Position numbers and translations under genes: made by a program. From Segatella copri (lineage in GTDB: Bacteria > Bacteroidota > Bacteroidia > Bacteroidales > Bacteroidaceae), in the NCBI RefSeq assembly GCF_026015295.1, contig NZ_JAPDUW010000001.1:2775501-2839500 (forward strand): DNA of 64,000 nucleotides, written 5' to 3'. Below are positions 54,554 through 63,415 of this stretch, in pieces (position 1 is the first letter of the stretch; each line of letters opens with the position of its first letter). The notes under the pieces were generated by a model. That model had not been told where the DNA came from, did not search any database, and worked only from the letters and a program-made list of their open reading frames with translations.

Positions 54554-55432
54554 ATGAAAACGTATCAACAACTTTGGCAATCCATTACCCCTCTATATGA
54601 GGCGGGCGAAGCACAGGCTATCGTCCGCACCGTGCTCGATGTGAAGTACGGAATGACGCTGACCGACATAATCTGCGGCAAAGTTAATGAATTATCTGCA
54701 GATGAAGAAAGAAAACTGGAAGAAATTATCAGAAGATTGCAAAAAGGCGAACCTGTACAGTATGTTCTGGGAGAAGCTGACTTTGCAGGAAGAACCTTCC
54801 ATGTAGAGCCGGGCGTGCTGATTCCGAGACCCGAAACGGCGGAACTCTGCGAGTGGATAGAAAAAGATGCAACTGAAAACAAAGGGATTACGGAAGGAGA
54901 GAAGGAAGAAAACACCATCCGCATCCTGGACATCTGTACGGGTTCGGGCTGCATCGCCATTACGCTGGGACTGGACATCGGCGGCTCGGAGGTTACGGGT
55001 TGGGATATTTCGGAAGATGCCTTGAAGATAGCACAGGGAAATGTTGCGCTACTGGATGCCGGTAACGTAAAAATAGAATATCAGGATGCCCTGAAGTTGG
55101 CGGAAACATCGGATGCCGGAAGATGGAACATCATCGTGAGCAATCCCCCATATATCTGCGAAAAGGAGAAAGCGGATATGGAGAAGAATGTGTTGGAACA
55201 CGAACCCGGAATCGCCCTCTTCGTGCCCGATGAAGAGCCTCTGAAGTTCTACAGAGCCATCGCCGAATATGCCTCTTCTGCCCTCAAATCCGGAGGTGCA
55301 TTATACTTCGAAATCAATCCTATCTACGAAAAAGAAACAAGGGAAATGCTGGAAGGATTGGGGTTTAAAGCTATTGATACAAAGGAAGATGCCTTCGGAA
55401 AGCAGAGAATGATGCGAGCCGGCAAATCATAA
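54554..55432 (+). CDS. prmC: Release-factor glutamine methyltransferase
   Basis: 292 residues from ATG 54554. SAM-binding DICTGSGCIAITLG (motif I), then VSNPPYICEKE with the NPPY active-site motif of Gln-N5 methyltransferases. It methylates the GGQ glutamine of RF1/RF2. The stop codon lies in a dispersed repeat that separates it from recX. Confidence 0.93.
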   Translation: MKTYQQLWQSITPLYEAGEAQAIVRTVLDVKYGMTLTDIICGKVNELSADEERKLEEIIRRLQKGEPVQYVLGEADFAGRTFHVEPGVLIPRPETAELCEWIEKDATENKGITEGEKEENTIRILDICTGSGCIAITLGLDIGGSEVTGWDISEDALKIAQGNVALLDAGNVKIEYQDALKLAETSDAGRWNIIVSNPPYICEKEKADMEKNVLEHEPGIALFVPDEEPLKFYRAIAEYASSALKSGGALYFEINPIYEKETREMLEGLGFKAIDTKEDAFGKQRMMRAGKS

Positions 55433-55498
55433 AGTTCAATGTTCAAATCTCAAAGTTCAAAGTAAAATCATCATGTTCAAATCTCAAAGTTCAAAGTA
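55426..55498 (+). repeat. Double dispersed TTCAAA-rich repeat between prmC and recX
   Basis: Two tandem copies of TTCAAATCTCAAAGTTCAAAG, one starting at the prmC stop (ATCATAAAGTTCAA) and the other from about 55473. The second supplies an extra in-frame Met before recX. Confidence 0.75.
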
Positions 55499-55508
55499 TA
55501 AAAAGCCG

Positions 55509-56000
55509 ATGACCGAGCAGCAGGCGCTCCTGAAGCTCACCACCCTCTGCACCCAAGCCGAACATTGCTCGCAAGAGATGATCGACAAGATGAAGAAGTG
55601 GGAACTGCCCGAAGATGCCATCACCAGAAACATGGAATTCCTGACCGAGAAGAAATTCATCGACGACGAACGTTTCGCACGCTTCTTTATCAACGACAAG
55701 ATAAAATACAACAAGTGGGGACGCCGGAAGGTGGAACAGGCGCTGTGGATGAAACATATTCCGAAGGACATCTCCGACCCTATCTTCGAAGAGATAGAAG
55801 ACGACCTGTATATGGAAACCCTCCTGCCCCTGATGAAAAACAAATATAAAACCATCAAGGCAAAGAACGACTATGAACGCTCGATGAAACTCATCCGCTT
55901 TGCCCTGGGAAGAGGATACAGCATGGAGGTTATCCACAAATGCATCGACCGGATGAAGGAAGAAGATCTGGGAGACATCGATTTCGAAGAGGAATTCTAA
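55509..56000 (+). CDS. recX: RecX family regulatory protein
   Basis: 163 residues from ATG 55509; an upstream Met at 55473 would only add repeat-encoded MFKSQSSKYKKP. Three-helix RecX repeats are visible (LLKLTTLCTQAEHC, FIDDERFARFFINDKI.KWGRRKVEQALW, and the C-terminal repeat). RecX modulates RecA filaments; recA is not in this window. Confidence 0.88.
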   Translation: MTEQQALLKLTTLCTQAEHCSQEMIDKMKKWELPEDAITRNMEFLTEKKFIDDERFARFFINDKIKYNKWGRRKVEQALWMKHIPKDISDPIFEEIEDDLYMETLLPLMKNKYKTIKAKNDYERSMKLIRFALGRGYSMEVIHKCIDRMKEEDLGDIDFEEEF

Positions 56001-56007
56001 AGCAAAG

Positions 56008-56040
56008 CATCAAGTTCAATATCCAAACTCAAAATTAAGA
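56008..56040 (+). repeat. Degenerate TTCAAA-rich repeat between recX and comF
   Basis: ATCAAGTTCAATATCCAAAC-type remnant of the dispersed repeat family. Confidence 0.5.
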
Positions 56041-56048
56041 GTAAAGCC

Positions 56049-56780
56049 ATGCGTACCAGCCTGTTAAGAGACATATTAGATTTATTCTTCCCCCGAACCT
56101 GCGCCATCTGCGGAAATGTGCTCGCTGGCGGGGAGGAGATGATATGCATAAAATGTCTGTTCCGCATGCCGGGAACCGATACTTGGGAACAGCCCTACGA
56201 CAACGAGATGGCAAAACTCTTCTGGCATCTGATTCCCATCGAACGCTGCTGCGCTCTCTTCCATCACATCAGCCATGCCACATCGGCTAAAGCCGTCTAC
56301 CAGCTGAAATACATGCATCATCCTGAAATGGGAATCTATCTGGGCAGAATGCTGGCAAAGAAGGGGTTAGGCATTCAGTTTTTCGACGGAATAGACGTCA
56401 TCATCCCCATCCCGCTCACCCGAAAACGAGAAAAAGAACGCGGCTATAACCAGAGCCTTCTCATCGCCAAAGGCATCCAGCAACTCACCCATCTGACCAT
56501 CATCAAGGATGCCGTAAGAAGGAAAAAGTTTAGCGAAAGCCAAACCCACAAGAACCGGCAGGAAAGACTGGAAAACGTGAGCCAGGTTTTTGAAGCCGCA
56601 GCAACCTATCATGACGGGCAGGGCGAGCACCCCATCACGCAGCTCGAAGGCAAACATATCCTCATCATCGACGACGTATGCACCACCGGAGCCACCATCA
56701 TCTCCTGTGCGGGAACCCTGATAAAAGCAGCCGGAAAGATGAAGATAAGCGTGCTGACTGTAGGTTTCGCACACGACTAA
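56049..56780 (+). CDS. ComF family phosphoribosyltransferase-like protein
   Basis: 243 residues. N-terminal zinc finger CAIC..CIKC, then a phosphoribosyltransferase fold with IIPIPLTRKREKERGYNQS and the PRPP-loop ILIIDDVCTTGATI. ComF/GntX proteins are linked to DNA uptake and recombination. Third gene of the prmC-recX-comF run. Confidence 0.9.
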   Translation: MRTSLLRDILDLFFPRTCAICGNVLAGGEEMICIKCLFRMPGTDTWEQPYDNEMAKLFWHLIPIERCCALFHHISHATSAKAVYQLKYMHHPEMGIYLGRMLAKKGLGIQFFDGIDVIIPIPLTRKREKERGYNQSLLIAKGIQQLTHLTIIKDAVRRKKFSESQTHKNRQERLENVSQVFEAAATYHDGQGEHPITQLEGKHILIIDDVCTTGATIISCAGTLIKAAGKMKISVLTVGFAHD

Positions 56781-56847
56781 AGGCCCTTTTTGCCGAGAGT
56801 TAAAACATTTTAACCCTAAATATAGCCGCCGTGTGCAAAAATCATTG

Positions 56848-56855
56848 TACCTTTG
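56848..56855 (+). promoter_or_regulatory. Promoter -7 box of the pyrE-argH operon
   Basis: TACCTTTG, 36 bp before the pyrE start. Confidence 0.6.
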
Positions 56856-56891
56856 CAAAATAATTAATAATAATTTAATCCTTTAAAGATT

Positions 56892-57524
56892 ATGGACAAA
56901 CTGAAGAAAGAATTCGCATCTAAGTTATTGAAAGTAAAGGCTATCAAGTTGCAGCCTAATGATCCATTCACATGGGCTTCTGGCTGGAAGTCACCATTCT
57001 ATTGCGATAACCGCAAGACTCTCTCATTCCCAGAACTCCGCAATTATGTAAAGCTTGAGCTCGTTCACGCTATCCTGGAGCAGTTCCCAGAGGCTGATGC
57101 TGTAGCCGGAGTAGCTACTGGTGCCATCGCGCAGGGTGCTTTGGTTGCTGACGAACTGAACATGCCTTTCGTATACGTTCGTTCTAAACCAAAGGATCAC
57201 GGTATGCAGAACCTCATCGAAGGTCAGCTCGACCCTAAGGCTAAGGTTGTGGTAGTAGAAGACTTGATTTCTACCGGCGGCAGCTCTCTCAAGGCAGTAG
57301 AAGCTCTCCGCAAGAACGGCAACGAGATTGTGGGCATGGTAGCTAGCTATACCTATGGTTTCCCTATCGCCGAGAAGGCTTTTGCTGATGCTAACGTAAA
57401 GCTGGTTACTTTGACCGACTATGAGCACGTAGTGGCAGAGGCTCTGGAGACTGGCTATATCAAGCAGGAAGACGTAGAGCTGCTCCACGAGTGGCGCAAG
57501 GACCCAGCTAACTGGAAGAAGTAA
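56892..57524 (+). CDS. pyrE: Orotate phosphoribosyltransferase
   Basis: 210 residues. FTWASGWKSPFYCDNR near the N-terminus and the PRPP-binding VVVVEDLISTGGSS are diagnostic. It converts orotate plus PRPP to OMP in pyrimidine synthesis. First of three tightly spaced genes (gaps 19 and 14 bp). Confidence 0.95.
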   Translation: MDKLKKEFASKLLKVKAIKLQPNDPFTWASGWKSPFYCDNRKTLSFPELRNYVKLELVHAILEQFPEADAVAGVATGAIAQGALVADELNMPFVYVRSKPKDHGMQNLIEGQLDPKAKVVVVEDLISTGGSSLKAVEALRKNGNEIVGMVASYTYGFPIAEKAFADANVKLVTLTDYEHVVAEALETGYIKQEDVELLHEWRKDPANWKK

Positions 57525-57543
57525 TCAAGCTGACCCATCAATA

Positions 57544-58005
57544 ATGAGTACAAGTACATTCGAAAGTAATATCAAACAGATTCCTCACAAGCAGGAATCT
57601 GTTTACCGTACATTGAGCGATCTGAATAACCTGCAGATGCTCAAAGACCGCTTCGAGCAGGTGAAAGACCAGATTCCTGAGGACAAGAGAAAGGAAATGG
57701 AAAAGCTGAAGGACCTCAAGTTTGATAGCGACAGCATCTCTATCACAGCACCAATGGTGGGTGAAATCAAGATGCGCATCATCGACCGCGAGGAGCCTAA
57801 GACCATCAAGTTTGAAACAGAAAACAGCCCTGTTCCTTTCAACTTCTGGATTCAGCTGCTCCCTACAGGCGAGTTCTCATGCAAAATGAAACTCACCATC
57901 AAGGCAGAACTTAACATGTTTATCAAGGGTATGGTGAAGAAGCCATTGCAGGAAGGCATCGAAAAAATTGCTGATGCGCTTGCGATGATTCCTTACCAGG
58001 ATTAA
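57544..58005 (+). CDS. SRPBCC (START-like) domain protein
   Basis: 153 residues, single SRPBCC/polyketide-cyclase-like fold: N-terminal VYRTLSDLNNLQMLKDRFE, central beta-strands (FDSDSISITAPMVGEIKMRI) and a C-terminal helix (EGIEKIADALAMI). No signal peptide. Function unknown; it sits between pyrE and argH and is probably co-transcribed. Confidence 0.75.
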   Translation: MSTSTFESNIKQIPHKQESVYRTLSDLNNLQMLKDRFEQVKDQIPEDKRKEMEKLKDLKFDSDSISITAPMVGEIKMRIIDREEPKTIKFETENSPVPFNFWIQLLPTGEFSCKMKLTIKAELNMFIKGMVKKPLQEGIEKIADALAMIPYQD

Positions 58006-58019
58006 TAAATAAAGAAATT

Positions 58020-59357
58020 ATGGCACATAAACTTTGGGAAAAGAACTTCGAAGTAAACAAGGAAATTGAAAGATTCACCGTAGGAAGAGACCGCGAACTC
58101 GACCTCTATCTCGCCAAGTATGACGTGCTGGGCAGTATGGCACACATCACCATGCTCGAAAGCATCGGACTCCTGGAGAAAGATGAACTCACCCAGCTCC
58201 TTGCCGAACTGAAAAACATCTACGCCATCGCCGACAAGGGCGAATTCGTAATAGAAGACGGCGTGGAAGACGTTCATTCCCAGGTAGAACTGATGCTCAC
58301 CCAGAAACTGGGCGACATGGGTAAGAAGATTCATTCGGGTAGATCACGCAACGACCAGGTTCTCGTAGACCTCAAACTCTTCACCCGTCATGAGTTGAAG
58401 GAGATTGTGGACGCCGTGAAGATTCTCTTCGACGAGCTGATTCAGAAGAGCAACCAGTATAAGGACGTACTGATGCCGGGCTACACCCATCTGCAGGTGG
58501 CTATGCCTTCATCATTCGGTCTCTGGTTTGGCGCTTATGCTGAAGGACTTGCCGATGACATGCTCTTCCTTCAGGCTGCTTACCGCATGACCAACCGCAA
58601 CCCATTGGGTAGCGCTGCCGGCTATGGAAGTTCATTCCCATTGAACCGCACCATGACCACCGAACTTCTCGGTTTCGACAGCATGGACTATAATGTGGTT
58701 TATGCACAAATGGGCAGAGGAAAGATGGAGCGCAACGTGGCTTTCGCCATGGCTACCGTGGCAGGAACTTTGGCAAAGATGGCTTTCGACGCCTGTATGT
58801 TCAACTGTCAGAACTTCGGTTTCGTGAAATTGCCTAAGGAGTGCACCACCGGTTCGAGCATCATGCCACACAAGAAGAATCCAGACGTATTCGAGTTGAT
58901 TCGCGCCAAGAGCAACAAGCTCCAGAGCCTTCCACAGCAGGTAATGCTCATCATGAACAACCTGCCAGTAGGCTATTTCCGCGATCTCCAGATTATCAAG
59001 GAAGTGTTCCTCCCTGCCTTCGGCGAGTTGAAGGACTGTCTGCAGATGGCTGCCTACATCATCAACAAGATGGAGGTGAACGAGCATATTCTTGACGATC
59101 CTCGCTACGACCCTATGTTCTCAGTAGAAGAAGTGAACCAGCTTGCAGCCAACGGAATGCCATTCCGCGATGCTTACAAGAAGGTAGGACTGGAAATCGA
59201 GGCTGGCGAATTCAAGCCAAACAAGGATATTCATCATACTCACGAAGGCAGCATCGGCAATCTCTGCAACGATAAGATTCAGGCGCTGATGGAGCAGACC
59301 CTCTCTGAGTTCCACTTCGAGCGCATGGAGAATGCTGAGAAGAATCTTCTGAAATAA
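58020..59357 (+). CDS. argH: Argininosuccinate lyase
   Basis: 445 residues. Family signature GSSIMPHKKNPD, plus SGRSRNDQV with catalytic residues. It splits argininosuccinate into arginine and fumarate. Slightly short at the C-terminus compared with E. coli but complete in motifs. Confidence 0.95.
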   Translation: MAHKLWEKNFEVNKEIERFTVGRDRELDLYLAKYDVLGSMAHITMLESIGLLEKDELTQLLAELKNIYAIADKGEFVIEDGVEDVHSQVELMLTQKLGDMGKKIHSGRSRNDQVLVDLKLFTRHELKEIVDAVKILFDELIQKSNQYKDVLMPGYTHLQVAMPSSFGLWFGAYAEGLADDMLFLQAAYRMTNRNPLGSAAGYGSSFPLNRTMTTELLGFDSMDYNVVYAQMGRGKMERNVAFAMATVAGTLAKMAFDACMFNCQNFGFVKLPKECTTGSSIMPHKKNPDVFELIRAKSNKLQSLPQQVMLIMNNLPVGYFRDLQIIKEVFLPAFGELKDCLQMAAYIINKMEVNEHILDDPRYDPMFSVEEVNQLAANGMPFRDAYKKVGLEIEAGEFKPNKDIHHTHEGSIGNLCNDKIQALMEQTLSEFHFERMENAEKNLLK

Positions 59358-59375
59358 AGACAGAAAGGTTTCTGC

Positions 59376-60002
59376 ATGAAGAATAGCATATATAATAAGG
59401 TATATATATATAATAAGGTGAAGAGCATGGCTGGAATAGCTATGCTCTTACTTTGTTCATGCGATGCAGAAAACAGCATCAGCACCAAATATCCCTGCCA
59501 GTTCTATTTCAAGTCGCAATACCATCCGGGCACAAGTCTGGAAACAGCCCTCAACGGAACGGGCATCTACACGATGGTTAGCGCCAAAAAGGTGAATGGA
59601 GCCTGGAATATCTATTCTACATTAAACGATGGGAAAAACAAGACGGAAACTATCGTTCTCTCTACACAGAAGGAGAATTATGCCAACTATACTTATCTGG
59701 GAGCGGGCAACGACCCTAAAGATGCCAAAAAGAACGGCTTCATCATGGGATTATCCAACTTCAGCGGACCTGTAGCCTGGGACCGCCAATGCCCCAACTG
59801 TCTGGAACAATATGGCGGCACCAACTATCCGCTGGAATGGACCGGCAACCGCCAATCGGTAATTTGCGACAAATGTAAACGCATCTACAGCCTGGAAAAC
59901 GGAACCATCACAAGCGGCGGAAAGAGCAAAAACGACAAGGCGCTGATGAAATATCAAGTAACCTACAACGGCAAAGGAACCGATATATACGTGGGAAACT
60001 AA
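59376..60002 (+). CDS. Hypothetical lipoprotein with a CxxC pair
   Basis: 208 residues. The signal ends AMLLLCSC (lipobox Cys about 28). The leading SIYNKVYIYNKV is encoded by two tandem copies of a TATATAATAAGGT repeat. The C-terminal part has RQCPNCLEQYGG and ICDKCKRIY, two CxxC pairs that look like a zinc ribbon. No family recognised; exposure on the periplasmic side is likely. Probably a monocistron following argH. Confidence 0.7.
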   Translation: MKNSIYNKVYIYNKVKSMAGIAMLLLCSCDAENSISTKYPCQFYFKSQYHPGTSLETALNGTGIYTMVSAKKVNGAWNIYSTLNDGKNKTETIVLSTQKENYANYTYLGAGNDPKDAKKNGFIMGLSNFSGPVAWDRQCPNCLEQYGGTNYPLEWTGNRQSVICDKCKRIYSLENGTITSGGKSKNDKALMKYQVTYNGKGTDIYVGN

Positions 60003-60061
60003 GCAGAAACGGAGGGCAAACGAAAAAAATGGCGCTTTCTTGTCTTAAAAAATGTAAATCG

Positions 60062-60093
60062 TTTGGAGATTTAAAGAAATAGCATTACCTTTG
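60062..60093 (+). promoter_or_regulatory. Promoter of the tRNA pair
   Basis: TTTG at 60062-60065 and TACCTTTG at 60086-60093, 20 bp apart, directly before tRNA-Gly. Confidence 0.7.
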
Positions 60094-60105
60094 CACCCAC
60101 ATAAC

Positions 60106-60178
60106 GCGGAAATAGCTCAGTTGGTAGAGCACAACCTTGCCAAGGTTGGGGTCGCGGGTCCGAGTCCCGTTTTCCGCT
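60106..60178 (+). tRNA. tRNA-Gly (GCC)
   Basis: Acceptor GCGGAAA/TTTCCGC, D-arm, anticodon stem CAACC/GGTTG with loop TTGCCAA (anticodon GCC), T-arm GCGGG..CCCGT. 73 nt, CCA not encoded. Confidence 0.95.
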
Positions 60179-60198
60179 CAACTCTTAACGTTTACCAT

Positions 60199-60284
60199 GC
60201 CGCAATGGTGGAATTGGTAGACACGAGGGACTTAAAATCCCTTGGCCAGTAATGGCTGTGCGGGTTCGAGTCCCGCTCGCGGCA
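60199..60284 (+). tRNA. tRNA-Leu (TAA)
   Basis: 86 nt with a long variable arm. The anticodon loop CTTAAAA gives TAA, and the T-arm is GCGGG..CCCGC. It follows tRNA-Gly by 20 bp, probably in one transcript. Confidence 0.93.
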
Positions 60285-60301
60285 CCTTAAAGTTTTTCCT
60301 T

Positions 60302-61309
60302 ATGAAAAAATTTGCTTACATCCTCATTTTATTCATTACGCTGGTCTTAACATCATGTGGTGTTAGCAGTGGGCATTTCAAGTTTGAAGGCAAATTTCTC
60401 AACATGAATCAAGGCGAGTTTTATGTATACAGTCCTGACGGGGGCTTCGAAGGCGTTGACACCATCAAGGTAGAAGGCGGCCGTTTCACTTTCGAAACCG
60501 AATGTAAGGAAGATTTTACCATTATGCTTGTTTTCCCTAATTTCTCTGAGCAGCCTATCTTCGCAAAATCGGGCAAATCAGTAGAAATCAAGGCAGATGC
60601 TTCGCACCTTAAGGAAATGGAGGTAAGCGGAACCGAGGATAACGAACTGATGACAAAATTCCGCAAGAACATCCTGAAAGATACGCCACCTGAGGCTAAA
60701 AAGCATGCTGAAGACTTCGTCAGAGAACATCCGAATTCTGTGTGCAGCATCTATCTGATCAGAAAATACTTCATCACTTCTACACAACCTGATTACCGCA
60801 AGGCGCTCTCACTCATCAATATCGTAGAGAAGGAACAGCCTAAAAACGGACAGTTGGCTAAGATGAAGCAGTTGGCAGAAACCATGAAGAATGTAGGCAC
60901 CGGTGCAACCCTGCCTTCATTTACAGCATACGATATCAACGGAAAACTCGTTTCTAGTACAGAAATGAGCAGCGCTCCGGTTGCCGTAATCTACACCTGG
61001 GCTACCTATAACTATGACAGCCAGGACATGCAACGCGAACTGAAGAGCCGGCAGAAGGAATCGAACGGCAAGCTTAAGCTGATGGCTTTCTGTCTGGATG
61101 CCAGCAAGAGCGAATGCAAGAACAACATCAAGCGCGACTCTATCGCATGCCCTATCATCTGCAACGGCGAAATGCTGGAAGACAAGACCTTGAAGAAGTT
61201 GGGATTGGGAAACCTTCCTGACAACATCATACTTCAAAATGGTAAAATCATCGCCCGAGGCATGAAAAAGCAAGAGCTTTACAATAAGCTCGACCAACTG
61301 CTAAAATAA
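60302..61309 (+). CDS. DUF4369-like lipoprotein with thioredoxin-like fold
   Basis: 335 residues from ATG 60302; the earlier in-frame start lies inside tRNA-Leu. Lipobox VLTSC (Cys about 19). An N-terminal DUF4369-like domain (about 25-135: GEFYVYSPDGGFEGVDTIKV), a helical linker, then a TlpA/AhpC-like fold (about 205-335: APVAVIYTWATYNYDSQDMQ) in which the usual redox CxxC is absent. It may bind rather than reduce a partner. Starts 18 bp after the tRNA. Confidence 0.82.
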   Translation: MKKFAYILILFITLVLTSCGVSSGHFKFEGKFLNMNQGEFYVYSPDGGFEGVDTIKVEGGRFTFETECKEDFTIMLVFPNFSEQPIFAKSGKSVEIKADASHLKEMEVSGTEDNELMTKFRKNILKDTPPEAKKHAEDFVREHPNSVCSIYLIRKYFITSTQPDYRKALSLINIVEKEQPKNGQLAKMKQLAETMKNVGTGATLPSFTAYDINGKLVSSTEMSSAPVAVIYTWATYNYDSQDMQRELKSRQKESNGKLKLMAFCLDASKSECKNNIKRDSIACPIICNGEMLEDKTLKKLGLGNLPDNIILQNGKIIARGMKKQELYNKLDQLLK

Positions 61310-61351
61310 ATACTTTCGAGCTAGTCAAGAACCCATAAAAAGCACGCCTAT

Positions 61352-62902
61352 ATGTTAGTAAAGACATATTGTGCAGCAGTTAACGGACTAGAAGTAACTA
61401 CTGTAACCGTAGAAGTAAGCCTCAACAGAGGCGTCATGTACCACCTCACAGGCTTAGGCGACGAGGCGGTCAAAGAGAGCCGTAACCGAATTTCAGCAGC
61501 TCTCCAGTATAGCGGCTTCAAATTTCCGATAGCCGACATCACCATCAATCTGGCTCCAGCTGACCTCCGGAAAGAGGGCAGCAGTTTCGACTTGCCGCTT
61601 GCAATCGGACTTCTAGGCGCCAACAACAACATTCCCGAAGATCATCTGAAAGAGTACATGATGGTAGGCGAGCTGAGCCTTGACGGTACGCTCCAACCTA
61701 TCAAAGGTGCCCTGCCGATAGCTATCAGAGCCAGAGCAGAGCACTTTAAGGGACTGATTGTGCCGGAACAGAACGCTCGGGAAGCGGCTGTCGTAAACAA
61801 TCTTGAGGTTTACGGCATGAAAACGCTTTTCGAAGTCATACAATTCATGAGTGACAGAAGCAATCCTTCTCCTACAATCGTTGACACCCGCAAGGAATTT
61901 TACGAAAACCAGACACATTGTGAATACGATTATGCCGATGTTCGCGGTCAGGAGAACGTGAAAAGAGCGCTCGAAGTGGCTGCGGCTGGCGGACACAACC
62001 TGATTATGGTAGGTCCTCCAGGTTCCGGAAAGTCGATGATGGCAAAACGTTTGCCGTCCATTCTTCCTCCCCTCACGCTATCTGAGAGTCTGGAAACAAC
62101 ACAGATTCACTCCATTGCAGGCAAACTGGGCAAGAATGTATCACTCATTTCCCAACGCCCGTTCCGGTCTCCTCACCATACCATCTCTCAAGTGGCTCTG
62201 GTAGGCGGTGGAACTTCACCACAACCGGGAGAAATATCGCTCGCCCATAATGGCGTTCTGTTCTGCGATGAACTTCCGGAGTTCAATAAAACCACTCTGG
62301 AAGTACTCCGCCAGCCATTGGAAGACCGCCACATCAACATCAGCAGAGCGAAATATTCTACAGATTACCCATGTTCATTCATGTTTGTGGCAAGTATGAA
62401 CCCTTGTCCATGCGGATATTATGGTGATCCGACACATCGTTGTGTCTGCACGCCAGGCCAGATTCAAAGATACATGAACAAGATTTCGGGTCCGTTACTC
62501 GACCGCATCGACATCCAATGTGAGATTAGTCCTGTTCCTTTTCAGGATATTTCGAAGGCAGCACCAGGTGAGCCAAGTGCCAAGATCAGAGAAAGAGTCA
62601 TCAAGGCAAGAGAAGTTCAAGCCGAAAGATTCAAAGATTATAAAGGCATCCATTGCAATGCCCAGATGACCGAAAGAATGATTCATCAGTTTGCCGAACC
62701 CGACGAACAAGGCATAGAACTGCTCCGAATGGCTATGGAGAAGCTTTCGTTGTCAGCAAGAGCTTACAACAGAATCCTGAAAGTGGCACGAACCATTGCA
62801 GATTTGGCAGGAAGTGAACAGATTAAGCCTGACCATATAGCAGAAGCCGTGGGATACAGAACCCTCGACAGAGGCGATTGGGCAGAAAGAGGACATTTAT
62901 AA
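61352..62902 (+). CDS. YifB/ComM family Mg-chelatase-like ATPase
   Basis: 516 residues, full length. N-terminal Lon-protease-like fold domain (about 5-170), Mg-chelatase AAA+ core with Walker A GPPGSGKSMM, Walker B GVLFCDELPEF, and the Cys-rich MNPCPCGYYG typical of YifB/ComM; then the C-terminal lid. ComM is a helicase that promotes branch migration during natural transformation. Occurs here in the same window as comF and recX homologues. Confidence 0.92.
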   Translation: MLVKTYCAAVNGLEVTTVTVEVSLNRGVMYHLTGLGDEAVKESRNRISAALQYSGFKFPIADITINLAPADLRKEGSSFDLPLAIGLLGANNNIPEDHLKEYMMVGELSLDGTLQPIKGALPIAIRARAEHFKGLIVPEQNAREAAVVNNLEVYGMKTLFEVIQFMSDRSNPSPTIVDTRKEFYENQTHCEYDYADVRGQENVKRALEVAAAGGHNLIMVGPPGSGKSMMAKRLPSILPPLTLSESLETTQIHSIAGKLGKNVSLISQRPFRSPHHTISQVALVGGGTSPQPGEISLAHNGVLFCDELPEFNKTTLEVLRQPLEDRHINISRAKYSTDYPCSFMFVASMNPCPCGYYGDPTHRCVCTPGQIQRYMNKISGPLLDRIDIQCEISPVPFQDISKAAPGEPSAKIRERVIKAREVQAERFKDYKGIHCNAQMTERMIHQFAEPDEQGIELLRMAMEKLSLSARAYNRILKVARTIADLAGSEQIKPDHIAEAVGYRTLDRGDWAERGHL

Positions 62903-63316
62903 TCATAAAGAAGATATATGTAAAAGGATAAAAATCCGTTTTTTCCTATCATTCGCTCTAAAAAGTTGGATTTATAAAGGAAAAAAGGGAGAAAAATAGA
63001 AGAATAGCCATTTTAAAATAGTTACAAGCCTGTTTTAGAATGGCTATTTTCTTTTGTCATTACGAAAATATTACCCCATAAAGACAAAAATACCACAAAA
63101 AACAGACAAAAACGAATAGCAAAATCGTCCAAGACGGGGTAATTTCTATTCTCTAAGGAGTAATAATTGATTTTAATTAGCTTTTAAATTTACGAAAATC
63201 ACTAATTCTAATAAAAATTACCCCATATAGGATAAAAAAATGCATTACCTTTGCAAACGTAAAAAGAACGCTAGCACAACGCTAGTTTAATTATTAACAA
63301 CAAAACTATTAAGATT
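62903..63316. promoter_or_regulatory. Regulatory gap with repeated TTACCCC sites and a promoter
   Basis: 414 bp without a gene. It holds ATTACCCCATA at 63070-63080 and 63217-63227 and an inverted GGGGTAAT at 63136-63143. A TACCTTTG -7 box lies at 63246-63253. The last site sits between the -33 and -7 positions, where a repressor would act. Confidence 0.5.
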
Positions 63317-63415
63317 ATGGATTGCATTTTTAAAATTACAAACGCAGTAAAGAAGATTGGTTTCGTAATTCTTCTTGCAGAGTTGGCCGTTATCGCCTAT
63401 ATGAACGTAATGTAA
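63317..63415 (+). CDS. 32-residue membrane peptide
   Basis: Starts ATG GAT TGC and ends ATG TAA. A cationic N-terminal part (KITNAVKK) leads into a hydrophobic helix (IGFVILLAELAVIAY). It has a consensus -7 box 64 bp upstream and a clear terminator 180 bp downstream, forming its own short transcription unit. Size and layout resemble small regulatory membrane peptides or type I toxin peptides, which is only a guess. Confidence 0.5.
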   Translation: MDCIFKITNAVKKIGFVILLAELAVIAYMNVM

